Source: CBDCGV01 sp965216955 (lineage in GTDB: Bacteria > Bacteroidota > Bacteroidia > Chitinophagales > JADIYW01). From it: a stretch of 54,795 nt of DNA. The translations under genes and the position numbers were made by a program. The notes below the pieces were generated by a model. The model saw nothing but the letters and a program-made list of their open reading frames with translations. It was not told where the DNA came from and searched no databases. Where the stretch lies: NCBI GenBank assembly GCA_965216955.1, contig CBDCGV010000005.1:1-54795 (forward strand), in the 5' to 3' direction. How positions within the stretch are numbered: the first letter of the stretch is position 1; each line of letters opens with the position of its first letter. Positions 34,633 through 44,181 of the stretch are shown here, piece after piece.

Positions 34633-37584
34633 TCATTTTTTTTCTTTCTCTAAAGGAATAATTACATCGTAGATTGTCTGATGCATTTTTGTTCTAATAT
34701 TTTCTTTAATCAGCTTTTTATTATTTGCATCCGGATGAATCCTATTGGACAAAAATACATACGTTAAATTGTATTCGGGATCAGACCAGACCATTGTTCC
34801 AGTAAATCCTGTATGCCCAAAAGAACTCAATGATGCACTATCACATGCAGAGCCCCATTTAAAATTAGGGTCTCTTTTATCAAATCCTAAACCCTTTCGA
34901 TTGTTTTCAAAATGTGCCGTTGTAAAATAATCAATCGTTTCGTTGTCTAAATATCTCCTACTACCATAAAGTCCCCCATTTAATAGCATTTGCATAAAAA
35001 TTGCTAAATCATTTGCATTTGAAAATAAACCGGCATGCCCACCTATGCCTCCCATCATTGCAGCACCAGGATCATGAACATCTCCATGCACCACTTTTCC
35101 ACGAAAAATTTTGTCCTCTTCTGTAGGAACAATACTTGCTTTATCAAACTTTTGATGTGGCAAATAAGTCATAGTAGAAAGACCAAGGGGGTCATAGAAT
35201 AACTCATCCGCAATCAGGGAGATACTCTTATTATACTTTTCTTCAATGATTTTTTTGAAAAAATAATATCCCAAATCACTGTACTTATAATCTTTCTTCT
35301 CTCTTAAATCTGAACTTTCAATCTGAAACCAAATACTATCTTGATACGATTTACATATGTATAAATCTTCTACGACACGATAGCAGAATTCTTCATTTTT
35401 ATTGTTACTAAAAATAGTAGGTCTTAATCGTTCATCCTCACCAAAAGTTCTTAAATAAAAAGGGATCCAAGCTTTTAAGCCCGATTGATGTGCTAAAATT
35501 TCCTTTAAGACTAAATCTTTCTTATTACTTGTATCCACAAAAGCTAAATAATCTCCGAGAGATCCCTCTACATCAATCATCTCAGATTCATGCATTTGCA
35601 TAAGCAGTGCCGTTGATGCAGCAATTTTTGTAATACTTGCTAAATCATATAAATTATCATTTTTAACCAGCGAAGCATCTTTTTCATAAGTATGTTTACC
35701 AAAAGATTTTTGATAGAAAACCAAACCATCTTTTGCAATTAGTACTTGACAACCAGGCGTTGCTTCTATTGCAATTGCCTCTTCTGCAATTGAATCAATC
35801 TTATACCAAGCATCCTCCGCTATACCTAACTCAATAGAGCTTCCATATTTTAGGCGAATGGGATCAATAGTGTTGATACCATCTCCTGCCTTATAACTAC
35901 CCGCACCTACAGGTAGTTTCCCTCTCGCAGAACGCCCTCCAAAAATTACTTGTGCCGCAATTTCTTGTGCCTCTATAGAATTTTCATACGCCACTATAGT
36001 ATGATTCAATTTATCCAATTTGTCCAAACTATATGGGCTTCCAAATATGGTTGTTAATGTTCGTTTCTTTTTATCCAATGCTTTAATGAAATCAATTTCA
36101 GCAGCTTTTAAACCATGGTTTCGAGAGGCATACCTGCTCATATTTTGTACTGCACAAATAACCAAACTGTGTTTATCTAATGCTTTCAACAAATTATCAA
36201 ATGAAGATTTATCCGCATTCTTACTTATGAAATAGTGTTTTATAGGGGCATAATTGTCTAGCATTTGGGTAAAAGGTGTTTCCTTGTTACTACCAATAGA
36301 AACACAGGCAATATGCTCCCCTTGCAATTCTCTTATCGGAATTATGTAGTTAGAGTCGCGAACAACAGTAATTGCAGACTCTATTAGTTTTGTCCTATAC
36401 CAAGTATCAAACGCTCCATTTACATCCTCTGTTATGTTATCAACCTTTATATCTTTTTCTTCAAATAACCCCATCCACTTTTTCGCCAATAATATTTTTC
36501 TGACACTCTCATTCAAACGCGCTTCTGATATTTTTCCATTTACAATAGCTTCTTTTACCTTTTTGACCCCTACTGGAACATTCTCAGAAAAGAGCAAAAC
36601 ATCATTCCCCGCCAACATAGCATTGACTTCTACCTGTCCCGGATCATAATATTTGGTAACACCCTTCATTTGCAGTGCATCCGTAAATACAAGGCCCTTA
36701 AACCCCATTTGCTCCTTCAACAATCCATTTACTATTTTGGTAGATAATGTAGAGGGTAGATTTGGAGTAGCGTCTAGCTCAGGAATACTTAGGTGTGCTA
36801 CCATTATACTTCCCAAACCTTCATTAATAAGTTGTTTAAAAGGATATAGTTCAATACTATCTAATCTATTTAATAGGTGATTAATTACCGGCAAATCTTT
36901 ATGGGAATCCACATCGGTATCACCATGCCCTGGGAAATGCTTCCCGCAAGCCAAAACACCTTCACTTTGTAATCCCTTCATATAGGCAATCCCTTTTTTA
37001 GAAACATTTTCTCTAACTTCTCCAAAGGAACGATCATTGATTACAGGGTTTTTCGGATTATTATTAACATCAATAACAGGGGCAAAATTAATGTGTACCC
37101 CCAGCCTCCTTAATTGTTGACCAATAATTTGGCCCATTTCATAAATTATACGGTCATCTTGGATAGCGCCAAGTAACAATTGTCTAGGATAAGAAATTGA
37201 ACTATCTAGCCGCATTCCAATACCCCATTCTGCATCCATTCCAATCATTAAAGGTAATTTGGATGCCTGCTGATATCTATTCGTTAACTGAGCTTGCCTA
37301 GTAGGAGATCCCTGAAAAAATATAAGGCCTCCAATATGATACTCACTTATATATTTTTCAACTGCATTTTCCTCCGCTTCACTTTTGTTGGAATAGGCTG
37401 CAATCATGAATAACTGTCCAATTTTTTCTTCAAGAGTCATATTAACCATTAAAGAATCAACCCATGTTTGATTAAAATTCAAATATGGAGGATCATCTGA
37501 AAACCTTTGCTGTTGAGGAAAATGCTTTTCTACTAAAAAAACATTAGAAATTGTAGTAATTAATATCGTTAACCAAAGTTTCAT
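34633..37584 (-). CDS. GH3 beta-N-acetylhexosaminidase-type domain fused to serine hydrolase (beta-lactamase family)
   Basis: Two enzymes in one protein of about 983 residues. The N-terminal GH3 part carries the NagZ-type motif KHFPGHGDTDVDSHKDLP (Asp-His dyad, His234 in the longer numbering) and the nucleophile Asp in VFTDALQMKGV; EWGIGMRLDSS, NFAPVIDVNNNPKNPVINDRSFG and VMVAH-like segments are also typical. The second part from about residue 600 is a class C/PBP-like serine hydrolase: SxxK in ASITKIAAST, YSDLGY for the Tyr motif and HTGFTG for the KTG-like triad. ATG 37584 gives a signal-like stretch (MKLWLTILITTI); the alternative TTG at 37602 adds 6 residues. Periplasmic or surface peptidoglycan recycling or remodelling is likely. 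Transcribed with bshA in the same direction. Confidence 0.9.
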   Translation of the reverse strand: MKLWLTILITTISNVFLVEKHFPQQQRFSDDPPYLNFNQTWVDSLMVNMTLEEKIGQLFMIAAYSNKSEAEENAVEKYISEYHIGGLIFFQGSPTRQAQLTNRYQQASKLPLMIGMDAEWGIGMRLDSSISYPRQLLLGAIQDDRIIYEMGQIIGQQLRRLGVHINFAPVIDVNNNPKNPVINDRSFGEVRENVSKKGIAYMKGLQSEGVLACGKHFPGHGDTDVDSHKDLPVINHLLNRLDSIELYPFKQLINEGLGSIMVAHLSIPELDATPNLPSTLSTKIVNGLLKEQMGFKGLVFTDALQMKGVTKYYDPGQVEVNAMLAGNDVLLFSENVPVGVKKVKEAIVNGKISEARLNESVRKILLAKKWMGLFEEKDIKVDNITEDVNGAFDTWYRTKLIESAITVVRDSNYIIPIRELQGEHIACVSIGSNKETPFTQMLDNYAPIKHYFISKNADKSSFDNLLKALDKHSLVICAVQNMSRYASRNHGLKAAEIDFIKALDKKKRTLTTIFGSPYSLDKLDKLNHTIVAYENSIEAQEIAAQVIFGGRSARGKLPVGAGSYKAGDGINTIDPIRLKYGSSIELGIAEDAWYKIDSIAEEAIAIEATPGCQVLIAKDGLVFYQKSFGKHTYEKDASLVKNDNLYDLASITKIAASTALLMQMHESEMIDVEGSLGDYLAFVDTSNKKDLVLKEILAHQSGLKAWIPFYLRTFGEDERLRPTIFSNNKNEEFCYRVVEDLYICKSYQDSIWFQIESSDLREKKDYKYSDLGYYFFKKIIEEKYNKSISLIADELFYDPLGLSTMTYLPHQKFDKASIVPTEEDKIFRGKVVHGDVHDPGAAMMGGIGGHAGLFSNANDLAIFMQMLLNGGLYGSRRYLDNETIDYFTTAHFENNRKGLGFDKRDPNFKWGSACDSASLSSFGHTGFTGTMVWSDPEYNLTYVFLSNRIHPDANNKKLIKENIRTKMHQTIYDVIIPLEKEKK

Positions 37585-37828
37585 TTGTATAGAGTTATCC
37601 AACTCAAATTATATTAGAAATTTATTATGCCCTAAAAGTACTTCAAAATCAAATACCTTACTGTCTTTATACCTTTCACCCCTTATCATGAAGTTCTACT
37701 ACACAACTGAGGTTCAAATATTTTGCCAAGATATTTAAATTGCAAAAAGTTCTGTATTAAAAAACGTACAATCTGTTGAAATCATTTTAATGACGACTTT
37801 ATGGCCCACAAATCGCTTAAAAATAAAC

Positions 37829-37836
37829 TATCTTTG
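37829..37836 (+). promoter_or_regulatory. TAnnTTTG promoter element for the small-protein/mutL operon
   Basis: TATCTTTG is an exact -7 element 21 bases before the ATG at 37858, in the 273-base gap between the two divergent genes. Nothing else in that gap is recognised. Confidence 0.55.
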
Positions 37837-37857
37837 AAGCTGCTACGTTAATACTAT

Positions 37858-38124
37858 ATGTTATTCAATAAATTTTCATTAGGCCCTAAATTACCAAAGA
37901 ACAAGAAGTTCAATTATATGCCCATATACTATGATGAAAACAAAGAAGCATTGGAGAAAAGAATTAAGAAAGTTAAAGGTTCTGCCATAGCTGGGGAAGA
38001 ACAAAAAACCATAAAGTTTGAGCGAAGAGCTTCTTCTATTGACTCATATGATAAGGGCTCTATTTTAAGAACCGCTTTAATCGCTATTGCTATAACTATT
38101 TTAATTTTTTGGATTTTTAGATAA
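37858..38124 (+). CDS. Small membrane-anchored protein upstream of mutL
   Basis: An 88-residue protein. The first 65 residues are basic and polar (GPKLPKNKKFNYMPIYYDENKEALEKRIKKVKG), followed by one C-terminal membrane helix (about 67-87, LRTALIAIAITILIFWIF). Small proteins like this occur just upstream of mutL in other Flavobacteriia, where databases have often named them 'riboflavin synthase subunit beta'; nothing here resembles that enzyme. The function is unknown. It ends five bases before mutL, so they are co-transcribed. Confidence 0.7.
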   Translation: MLFNKFSLGPKLPKNKKFNYMPIYYDENKEALEKRIKKVKGSAIAGEEQKTIKFERRASSIDSYDKGSILRTALIAIAITILIFWIFR

Positions 38125-38129
38125 ACTAT

Positions 38130-39944
38130 ATGTCCGATATTATCCAATTATTGCCCGATGCCATTGCTAATCAAATTGCTGCAGGAGAAGTTATTCAACG
38201 TCCTTCATCTGTTGTAAAAGAATTATTAGAAAATGCCGTTGATGCCCAAAGTACTTCCGTTAAATTATTAATAAAAGATGCGGGAAAATTATTAATCCAG
38301 GTGATTGATAATGGTTGTGGAATGTCCATGACAGATGCTAGAATGTGTTTTGAACGACATGCCACTTCAAAAATAAAGGCTATTCAAGATCTTTTTGAAC
38401 TGCACACAATGGGTTTTAGAGGAGAAGCGCTGGCTTCAATTGCTGCCATAGCGCAGGTAGAAATGAAAACTCGTCTACATAATGAAGAGGTGGGAACAAT
38501 TATTAAAATTGAAGGGTCGAAAATAATCAATCAAGAACCATGCAATCACCCCCCGGGTAGTTCAATTGCAGTAAAAAATTTATTTTACAATGTTCCGGCA
38601 AGAAGGAATTTCCTAAAATCAAATCCTGTAGAAACCAAACACATTATTGACGAATTTTTAAGAGTTGCTCTAGCCAATCCAGCTATTCAATTTTCTCTTT
38701 ACCAAAATGATGAAGAAACGTTTCATCTTCCTTCAGGAAATTTAAGACAACGAATAGTCTCTGCTTTTGGCACTAATTTCAATGAGCGATTAGTACCTGT
38801 TTCTGAAGAGACGGATTACATAAAAATTTCTGGTTTTATTGGCAGACCAGAGCATGCTAAAAGAACGAGAGGAGAACAGTATTTTTTTCTGAACAATAGA
38901 TTTATTAAAAGTCCTTACTTGAACCATGCAGTAATGTCGGCATATGACAATCTACTTCTTGACAAGACCTATCCTTTTTATGTATTAAAAATGGAAATGG
39001 ATCCTTCAACCATTGATATCAATGTCCATCCTACTAAGCAAGAAGTAAAATTTGAAGACGAAAGGAGTGTATACATGATTATGAGCGCTGCAGTAAAACA
39101 TGGTTTAGCCCAATACAGCATCACACCTAGTATAGATTTCGAACAAGAAGCGGGACTTCAAAATATAAAAGAAAACAACCATACTACTGCAAATCAGGTG
39201 TCAAAAGGGTTTTATGGAGATGCTTCTGACATTTCTTTTGAAAAACAAAAGCATGAAGGTTGGAAACAACTTTATGAATTTGATAAGAAAAGTGAAGATC
39301 AAATTATTACTATTCAAAGTAAATGGGAAGAAGAAAGTAAAGATGACCTCTTGTTTGCTGATGCTACAAATGAAACGCAAAAAACACTTCCCTTCCAAAT
39401 ACACCACAAGTATATTATTAGCCAGATAAAATCAGGTTTTATTATTATAGATCAATACCACGCGCATAAGAGAATTTTATATGAGCGTTATTTAGGGGCA
39501 TTAGAAGGGAAGGCACTACCAAGTCAAAAATTGCTATTTCCAAAGACTTTACAACTTAATCTTGCGGACTTTACATTAATATGTGAATTGTTACCCTCAT
39601 TAAATATTCTGGGGTTTGAAATTGAACAATTTGGCAATAACAGCATAGTTATACATGGTTTGCCGGCAGATTTATCTAATCAAAATGAAGAAACCATTAT
39701 TGAAAACCTACTGGAACAGCGTAAAAATAGTGCTCCAACAGCATTGATTTCAGAGCGCAATAAGATCGCCAGTATGATTGCCAGAATGTCAGCTATTCAG
39801 AGCGGCAAGGTTTTAGATGTAACATCTATGCAGCGTTTAATTGATGAACTGTTTGCTTGTACCCTTCCAAGTACAACACCTGAAGGACAACCTACATTTA
39901 TCACATATAAACTAGAAGATTTAGAAAATCACTTTAAAAGATAA
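38130..39944 (+). CDS. mutL: DNA mismatch repair protein MutL
   Basis: GHKL ATPase that links MutS recognition to downstream repair. The N-terminal ATPase motifs are complete: ELLENAVDAQ, IDNGCGM, ATSKI, TMGFRGEALASIAAI and the GSSIAVKNLFYNVPARRNFLKS segment. The C-terminal endonuclease motif DQHA(x)2E(x)4E appears as DQYHAHKRILYE (39450-39485), with the His, Ala and first Glu changed, and the downstream CPHGRP-like segment reads TPEGQPTF. The protein may therefore lack the nicking activity of other bacterial MutLs. 604 residues. Its stop overlaps the next start (TAATG). Confidence 0.95.
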   Translation: MSDIIQLLPDAIANQIAAGEVIQRPSSVVKELLENAVDAQSTSVKLLIKDAGKLLIQVIDNGCGMSMTDARMCFERHATSKIKAIQDLFELHTMGFRGEALASIAAIAQVEMKTRLHNEEVGTIIKIEGSKIINQEPCNHPPGSSIAVKNLFYNVPARRNFLKSNPVETKHIIDEFLRVALANPAIQFSLYQNDEETFHLPSGNLRQRIVSAFGTNFNERLVPVSEETDYIKISGFIGRPEHAKRTRGEQYFFLNNRFIKSPYLNHAVMSAYDNLLLDKTYPFYVLKMEMDPSTIDINVHPTKQEVKFEDERSVYMIMSAAVKHGLAQYSITPSIDFEQEAGLQNIKENNHTTANQVSKGFYGDASDISFEKQKHEGWKQLYEFDKKSEDQIITIQSKWEEESKDDLLFADATNETQKTLPFQIHHKYIISQIKSGFIIIDQYHAHKRILYERYLGALEGKALPSQKLLFPKTLQLNLADFTLICELLPSLNILGFEIEQFGNNSIVIHGLPADLSNQNEETIIENLLEQRKNSAPTALISERNKIASMIARMSAIQSGKVLDVTSMQRLIDELFACTLPSTTPEGQPTFITYKLEDLENHFKR

Positions 39945-40624
39945 TGAATCAATACGGTAGATTTGGCTCAAGGGGGATTTCGGAAGTCGTTAAAAACCTC
40001 CTAATTATAAATGGTATTGTTTTTTTTGCAACACTTCTCAATCCAGACTGGATACAACGTTTAGGATTGTACTATTTTTCCTCAGAAAAATTTAAACCAT
40101 ATCAAATTGTAACGCATCTTTTTACACATGGAGGCATGGCGCATATCTTCTTTAATATGTTTGCCTTATGGATGTTTGGTTCTGTTTTAGAACGTATATG
40201 GGGTCCTAAAAGGTTTCTAATATTTTACTTAATAACGGGTTTAGGGGCCGCCTTTCTTCATGAATTAGTCAATACAATTATTGTTTTTAAAGAGACAGGA
40301 GGAATTATGCTTTTAAAAAACCAAGTAGTAACAGAGCAATTGGCCTCCATATATTATGTTCCTGTTGTTGGTGCCTCGGGAGCAATTTATGGTTTATTGG
40401 CAGCATTTGGAGTGCTTTTTCCAAATACAAAATTGATGCTTATTTTTCCACCTATACCATTAAAAGCAAAGTATTTCATTCCCATTTTAATTGTATTGGA
40501 ATTCTTTCTTGGAACCCAAAATTTCAGATGGGATAATATAGCGCACTTTGCACATTTGGGTGGAGCCTTATTTGGTTTTATTTTAGTGAAAATATGGAAT
40601 AAAGACAGAAATTCTTTTTACTAA
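39944..40624 (+). CDS. Rhomboid-family intramembrane serine protease
   Basis: Six-helix rhomboid with catalytic Ser145 in VVGASGAIYG and His204 in HFAHLGGALFG, the dyad needed for activity. The HLFTHGGMAHIFFNMFALWMFG segment is the rhomboid loop/helix 2 signature. 226 residues; no extra domain. It is coupled to mutL by TAATG and to the second rhomboid by the same overlap. Confidence 0.95.
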   Translation: MNQYGRFGSRGISEVVKNLLIINGIVFFATLLNPDWIQRLGLYYFSSEKFKPYQIVTHLFTHGGMAHIFFNMFALWMFGSVLERIWGPKRFLIFYLITGLGAAFLHELVNTIIVFKETGGIMLLKNQVVTEQLASIYYVPVVGASGAIYGLLAAFGVLFPNTKLMLIFPPIPLKAKYFIPILIVLEFFLGTQNFRWDNIAHFAHLGGALFGFILVKIWNKDRNSFY

Positions 40625-41559
40625 TGTATGGAGGAAAAACAAATATTGTAGATGATATAAAACATCAGTTTCGGTATGGGACAAATCTTACCCGACTAAT
40701 TATTATTAATATTGGTGTATTTGTTGTCGCAAAACTCTTAATATTAATTGGAGACTTTTTGCTGGCTTCTGGCATTGGAAATAACATAGTAATTCAATTA
40801 ATGCTGCCTGCAGAGTTTTCTATTCTACTAAAAAGGCCTTGGACAATTATCACCAATATTTTCTTGCACTTGAGTTTATGGCATATACTTTTTAATATGC
40901 TTGTCCTTTATTGGTTTGGCCGAATTTTTGAGGATCTTATTGGTACTTCTAAGATTATTCCAGTTTTTATTCTTGGAGGATTAATGGGTAGTGCTTGCTT
41001 CTTGCTGGCTTATAATACATTTCCTTCATTAAAAGGTGTTACACATATTGCAATGTTACATGGAGCCTCTGCTGGTGTGATGGCCATTGTGCTCGCTACA
41101 GCGACCATTGCTCCAAATTATGTTATAAACCTTCTTTTTGTTGGACCCGTAAAACTAATGTGGATTGCCGCTTTTTATGTAGCTATGGACATTCTTTTAA
41201 TTCCCGAAGGAAATATAGGAGGAAGAATAGCACACTTAGGTGGCGCACTTATGGGATACTTATATATTATTCAGTTACGCCAAGGTAGAGACTGGGCCAA
41301 TAGCCTATTGAATTTATGGGATAAAACTATTGCAATATTTCAGAAAAAACCTAAGCAAAAAGTGGTGTTTAAACAAACAGAAAAAGAAAAGAAAGCTCAC
41401 CAAAATAAGAAAAGTTCAAATACTCAAGACAGCAAGAAGGCAGACACTTCTAGACAACATAAAATTGATGAAATCCTTGATAAAATATCTCGATCGGGAT
41501 ATAATAGCCTCTCCAAGGAAGAAAAAGAATTTCTCTTTAAAATAAGTAAAGAAGATTAA
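40624..41559 (+). CDS. Second rhomboid-family protease with charged C-terminal tail
   Basis: Rhomboid core with Ser149 and His204 (LHGASAGVMA; RIAHLGGALMG); the usual GASG is GASA. After the last helix there is a charged tail from about residue 240 (KKPKQKVVFKQTEKEKKAHQNKK..., then IDEILDKISRSGYNSLSKEEKEFLFKIS), which matches the small C-terminal helix-turn-helix-like module (DUF6576) attached to many Bacteroidota rhomboids. 311 residues. Start overlaps the first rhomboid's stop. Confidence 0.93.
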   Translation: MYGGKTNIVDDIKHQFRYGTNLTRLIIINIGVFVVAKLLILIGDFLLASGIGNNIVIQLMLPAEFSILLKRPWTIITNIFLHLSLWHILFNMLVLYWFGRIFEDLIGTSKIIPVFILGGLMGSACFLLAYNTFPSLKGVTHIAMLHGASAGVMAIVLATATIAPNYVINLLFVGPVKLMWIAAFYVAMDILLIPEGNIGGRIAHLGGALMGYLYIIQLRQGRDWANSLLNLWDKTIAIFQKKPKQKVVFKQTEKEKKAHQNKKSSNTQDSKKADTSRQHKIDEILDKISRSGYNSLSKEEKEFLFKISKED

Positions 41560-42669
41560 GTGCTTAAAAAAGTTTTTTTAGCAATATTAATTCCCTTTTT
41601 TTTCATCGTGTTCGGAATGTTCACCTTGTCTTCTTTAGCTGTATTCGTAAGTCCCAATATAACTGCATGGCCTGCATTGGTAGGTCTCGCCTTTCCAATA
41701 GTTTTTTTATTCTTTCTGTTATTAGTGGTATGTCTTTGGATTTTAGATAGTAAATGGCTCTTTATACTTAGTATTTTAACACTAGTAATTTCTTTCCCCA
41801 TTTGGTCAAAATTATTTGCGATACATCCATTCGCATCAAAAAAAGGTGCTGATTTAAAGATTATGACATATAATGTTAGAAACTTTGATTTATATAATTG
41901 GAGCCAGCATAAAGCCTCTAGAAGCAAAATGATAGACTTAATAGATCAAAAGCAACCAGATATCATTTGCTTTCAAGAATTTTACTCAGATGAAGGAAAG
42001 TATTTAGATAACGTTTCCCTGATTAAAGACTCTTTGAACCTTACACATTATTACTTTACCAGAGAACTAGTTGTAAAAGGAACAAGACAATGGGGTATTG
42101 CAACATTTTCAAAATACCCTATTATATCTAAGCAAAATATCTTAAGACAAAAGTATCCCACTGGTTACGGAAAATATCCTAATAAGGGCATAATTACTAA
42201 TATAAAGGTTGGTAACGACACTCTAAGCATCGTAAATGTACATTTACAATCTATCTTTTTAGGAAGTGATGATTATGAGGCCATTAAAGATGCCACTAAA
42301 ACCGGAGAGTTAGATGTAAATGCTGGGAAATCAATCATAAAAAAATTAATTCGTGCATTTGAACGAAGAGGAGAACAAGTCGCTTCACTAAAGACTGTTT
42401 TAGAAGAATTAAAACACCCCACCATTTTATGTGGAGACTTTAACGACCCACCTATCTCCTACACTTATCGTCAACTATCAAAGGGATTTCAAGATGCTTT
42501 TTTAAAAGCAGGTTTTGGAGCAGGTATTACTTACAATGGTCCAATTCCAGGATTACGTATCGACCATCTATTAATCGATCAAAGTATAAAAATTCATAAA
42601 ACTCGTGTAATTAAAAATAAAATATCCGATCATTCACCTTTGATAACTTACATAAGCCTGCCCAAATAA
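41560..42669 (+). CDS. Endonuclease/exonuclease/phosphatase-family membrane protein
   Basis: Three N-terminal hydrophobic segments (about residues 1-25, 28-62, 66-88) precede an EEP domain: MTYNVRNFD, QEFYSDEG, VHLQS, GDFNDPP and DHSPL, the metal and catalytic motifs of the DNase I-like fold. It probably acts on a phosphoester outside or at the membrane; the substrate is unknown. The GTG start at 41560 follows the previous TAA directly with no gap. 369 residues. Last gene of the mutL run. Confidence 0.88.
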   Translation: MLKKVFLAILIPFFFIVFGMFTLSSLAVFVSPNITAWPALVGLAFPIVFLFFLLLVVCLWILDSKWLFILSILTLVISFPIWSKLFAIHPFASKKGADLKIMTYNVRNFDLYNWSQHKASRSKMIDLIDQKQPDIICFQEFYSDEGKYLDNVSLIKDSLNLTHYYFTRELVVKGTRQWGIATFSKYPIISKQNILRQKYPTGYGKYPNKGIITNIKVGNDTLSIVNVHLQSIFLGSDDYEAIKDATKTGELDVNAGKSIIKKLIRAFERRGEQVASLKTVLEELKHPTILCGDFNDPPISYTYRQLSKGFQDAFLKAGFGAGITYNGPIPGLRIDHLLIDQSIKIHKTRVIKNKISDHSPLITYISLPK

Positions 42670-42681
42670 GTATTTGAATAT

Positions 42682-42689
42682 TATCTTTG
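42682..42689 (+). promoter_or_regulatory. TAnnTTTG promoter element for cysS, four bases from ATG
   Basis: TATCTTTG, then CCCA, then the ATG at 42694. Exact -7 element with the same four-base gap as at recR and queD. Confidence 0.6.
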
Positions 42690-42693
42690 CCCA

Positions 42694-44181
42694 ATGCCAA
42701 CAGAACTTCATATATATAATAGCTTAACTCGAAAAAAAGAAATTTTTAAACCTATAAATCCTCCAAATGTTGGGCTATATGTTTGTGGTCCTACTGTTTA
42801 CAATGAGGTGCACCTTGGAAACGTTCGCACTTTTATCACTTTTGATGTAGTTTATAGATATTTAAAGCATCTTAATTATAAAGTTCGATATGTTAGAAAC
42901 TTAACCGATGTAGGGCACTTAACAGAAGATGATAATGAAGAAGATAAGGTTCTAAAAAGAGCGAAACTAGAGAATTTAGAACCCATGGAAATTGCTCAAA
43001 AATATACCAATAATTTCCACGAAGTGATGCGCCTATTTAACAATCAAAATCCTGATATAGAACCTATTGCAACCGGCCATATCATTGAGCAAATCGAAAT
43101 GGTCCAGCAAATTATTAATAAAGGATATGCTTACGAAGTAAACGGATCTGTCTATTTTAATGTAATAAAGTATAATGAAGATCACCCTTATGGAACGCTT
43201 TCAGGCAGAAAAATTGAGGACCTCATTGATAGTGGTCGCGATTTAGATAGTCAAGATGAGAAGCTGAATAAAGTTGATTTTGCACTTTGGAAAAAGGCTA
43301 CTAAAGGCCACATAATGAAATGGTCTTCCCCATGGGGTGAAGGCTTTCCTGGATGGCACCTAGAATGCTCCGTGATGAGTACAAAATATTTAGGTCAAAC
43401 TTTTGATATTCACGGAGGAGGTATGGATCTTAAATTTCCGCACCACGAATGTGAAATAGCACAAAATGTTGGGAGTGTTGGCACATCACCTGTAAACTAT
43501 TGGATGCATGGCAATATGTTGAATTTTGAGGGACAAAAAATGTCTAAATCAAAAGGGAATTCTATCCTGCCAGCAGAATTAATTAGTGGTAACCATCCAT
43601 TACTGGAAAAAGGGTATAGCCCAATGGTTGTTCGACTATTCTTCTTAAGTTCTCACTATTCTAGTGAAGTAGACATCTCTAATAAAGCTTTACAAGATGC
43701 TGAAAAGAATTATCGAAAGTTATGTTTGGCGTTGAAGGGGTTAGATACTTTAACATGCATTGAAGGACCATTGGATGATAATCTGGAAAATCAAGTAAAT
43801 ACCTTATGCAATCAGTGTATTGAAGAAATGAATGACGATTTCAATACTGCGACTACACTTTCGAAAATGTATGCATTATCCTCTATCATTAATACCTTTT
43901 TAAATAACAAAAAACAGGTTCTAGGCATTTCTTTAAATACATTTGAAAGACTCAAAAGTATCTTTAGCAATTTCTTCTTTGAAGTGTTTGGGTTACAGAC
44001 TGACAATAGCGACAATAGTGCAACGTTAGATAACGTAATGGATATTTTAATAAAGATTAGAGAAAATGCAAGAGCCAACAAAGATTGGACAACTTCTGAC
44101 TTAATACGAGATCAATTGAAAACAGCCAATATTGTGCTTAATGATGGCAAAGATGGAACTACCTATGAAATTCTGGATTAA
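42694..44181 (+). CDS. cysS: Cysteine-tRNA ligase
   Basis: Class I synthetase. HIGH motif is HLGN (40-43) in CGPTVYNEVHLGNVRTF with zinc ligand Cys31, then WHLECSVMSTKYLG and HGGGMDLKFPHHECEIAQ complete the zinc site, and KMSKSKGN is the signature loop. A helical anticodon region follows. 495 residues, normal. The next gene's start lies 17 bases inside its 3' end. Confidence 0.97.
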   Translation: MPTELHIYNSLTRKKEIFKPINPPNVGLYVCGPTVYNEVHLGNVRTFITFDVVYRYLKHLNYKVRYVRNLTDVGHLTEDDNEEDKVLKRAKLENLEPMEIAQKYTNNFHEVMRLFNNQNPDIEPIATGHIIEQIEMVQQIINKGYAYEVNGSVYFNVIKYNEDHPYGTLSGRKIEDLIDSGRDLDSQDEKLNKVDFALWKKATKGHIMKWSSPWGEGFPGWHLECSVMSTKYLGQTFDIHGGGMDLKFPHHECEIAQNVGSVGTSPVNYWMHGNMLNFEGQKMSKSKGNSILPAELISGNHPLLEKGYSPMVVRLFFLSSHYSSEVDISNKALQDAEKNYRKLCLALKGLDTLTCIEGPLDDNLENQVNTLCNQCIEEMNDDFNTATTLSKMYALSSIINTFLNNKKQVLGISLNTFERLKSIFSNFFFEVFGLQTDNSDNSATLDNVMDILIKIRENARANKDWTTSDLIRDQLKTANIVLNDGKDGTTYEILD

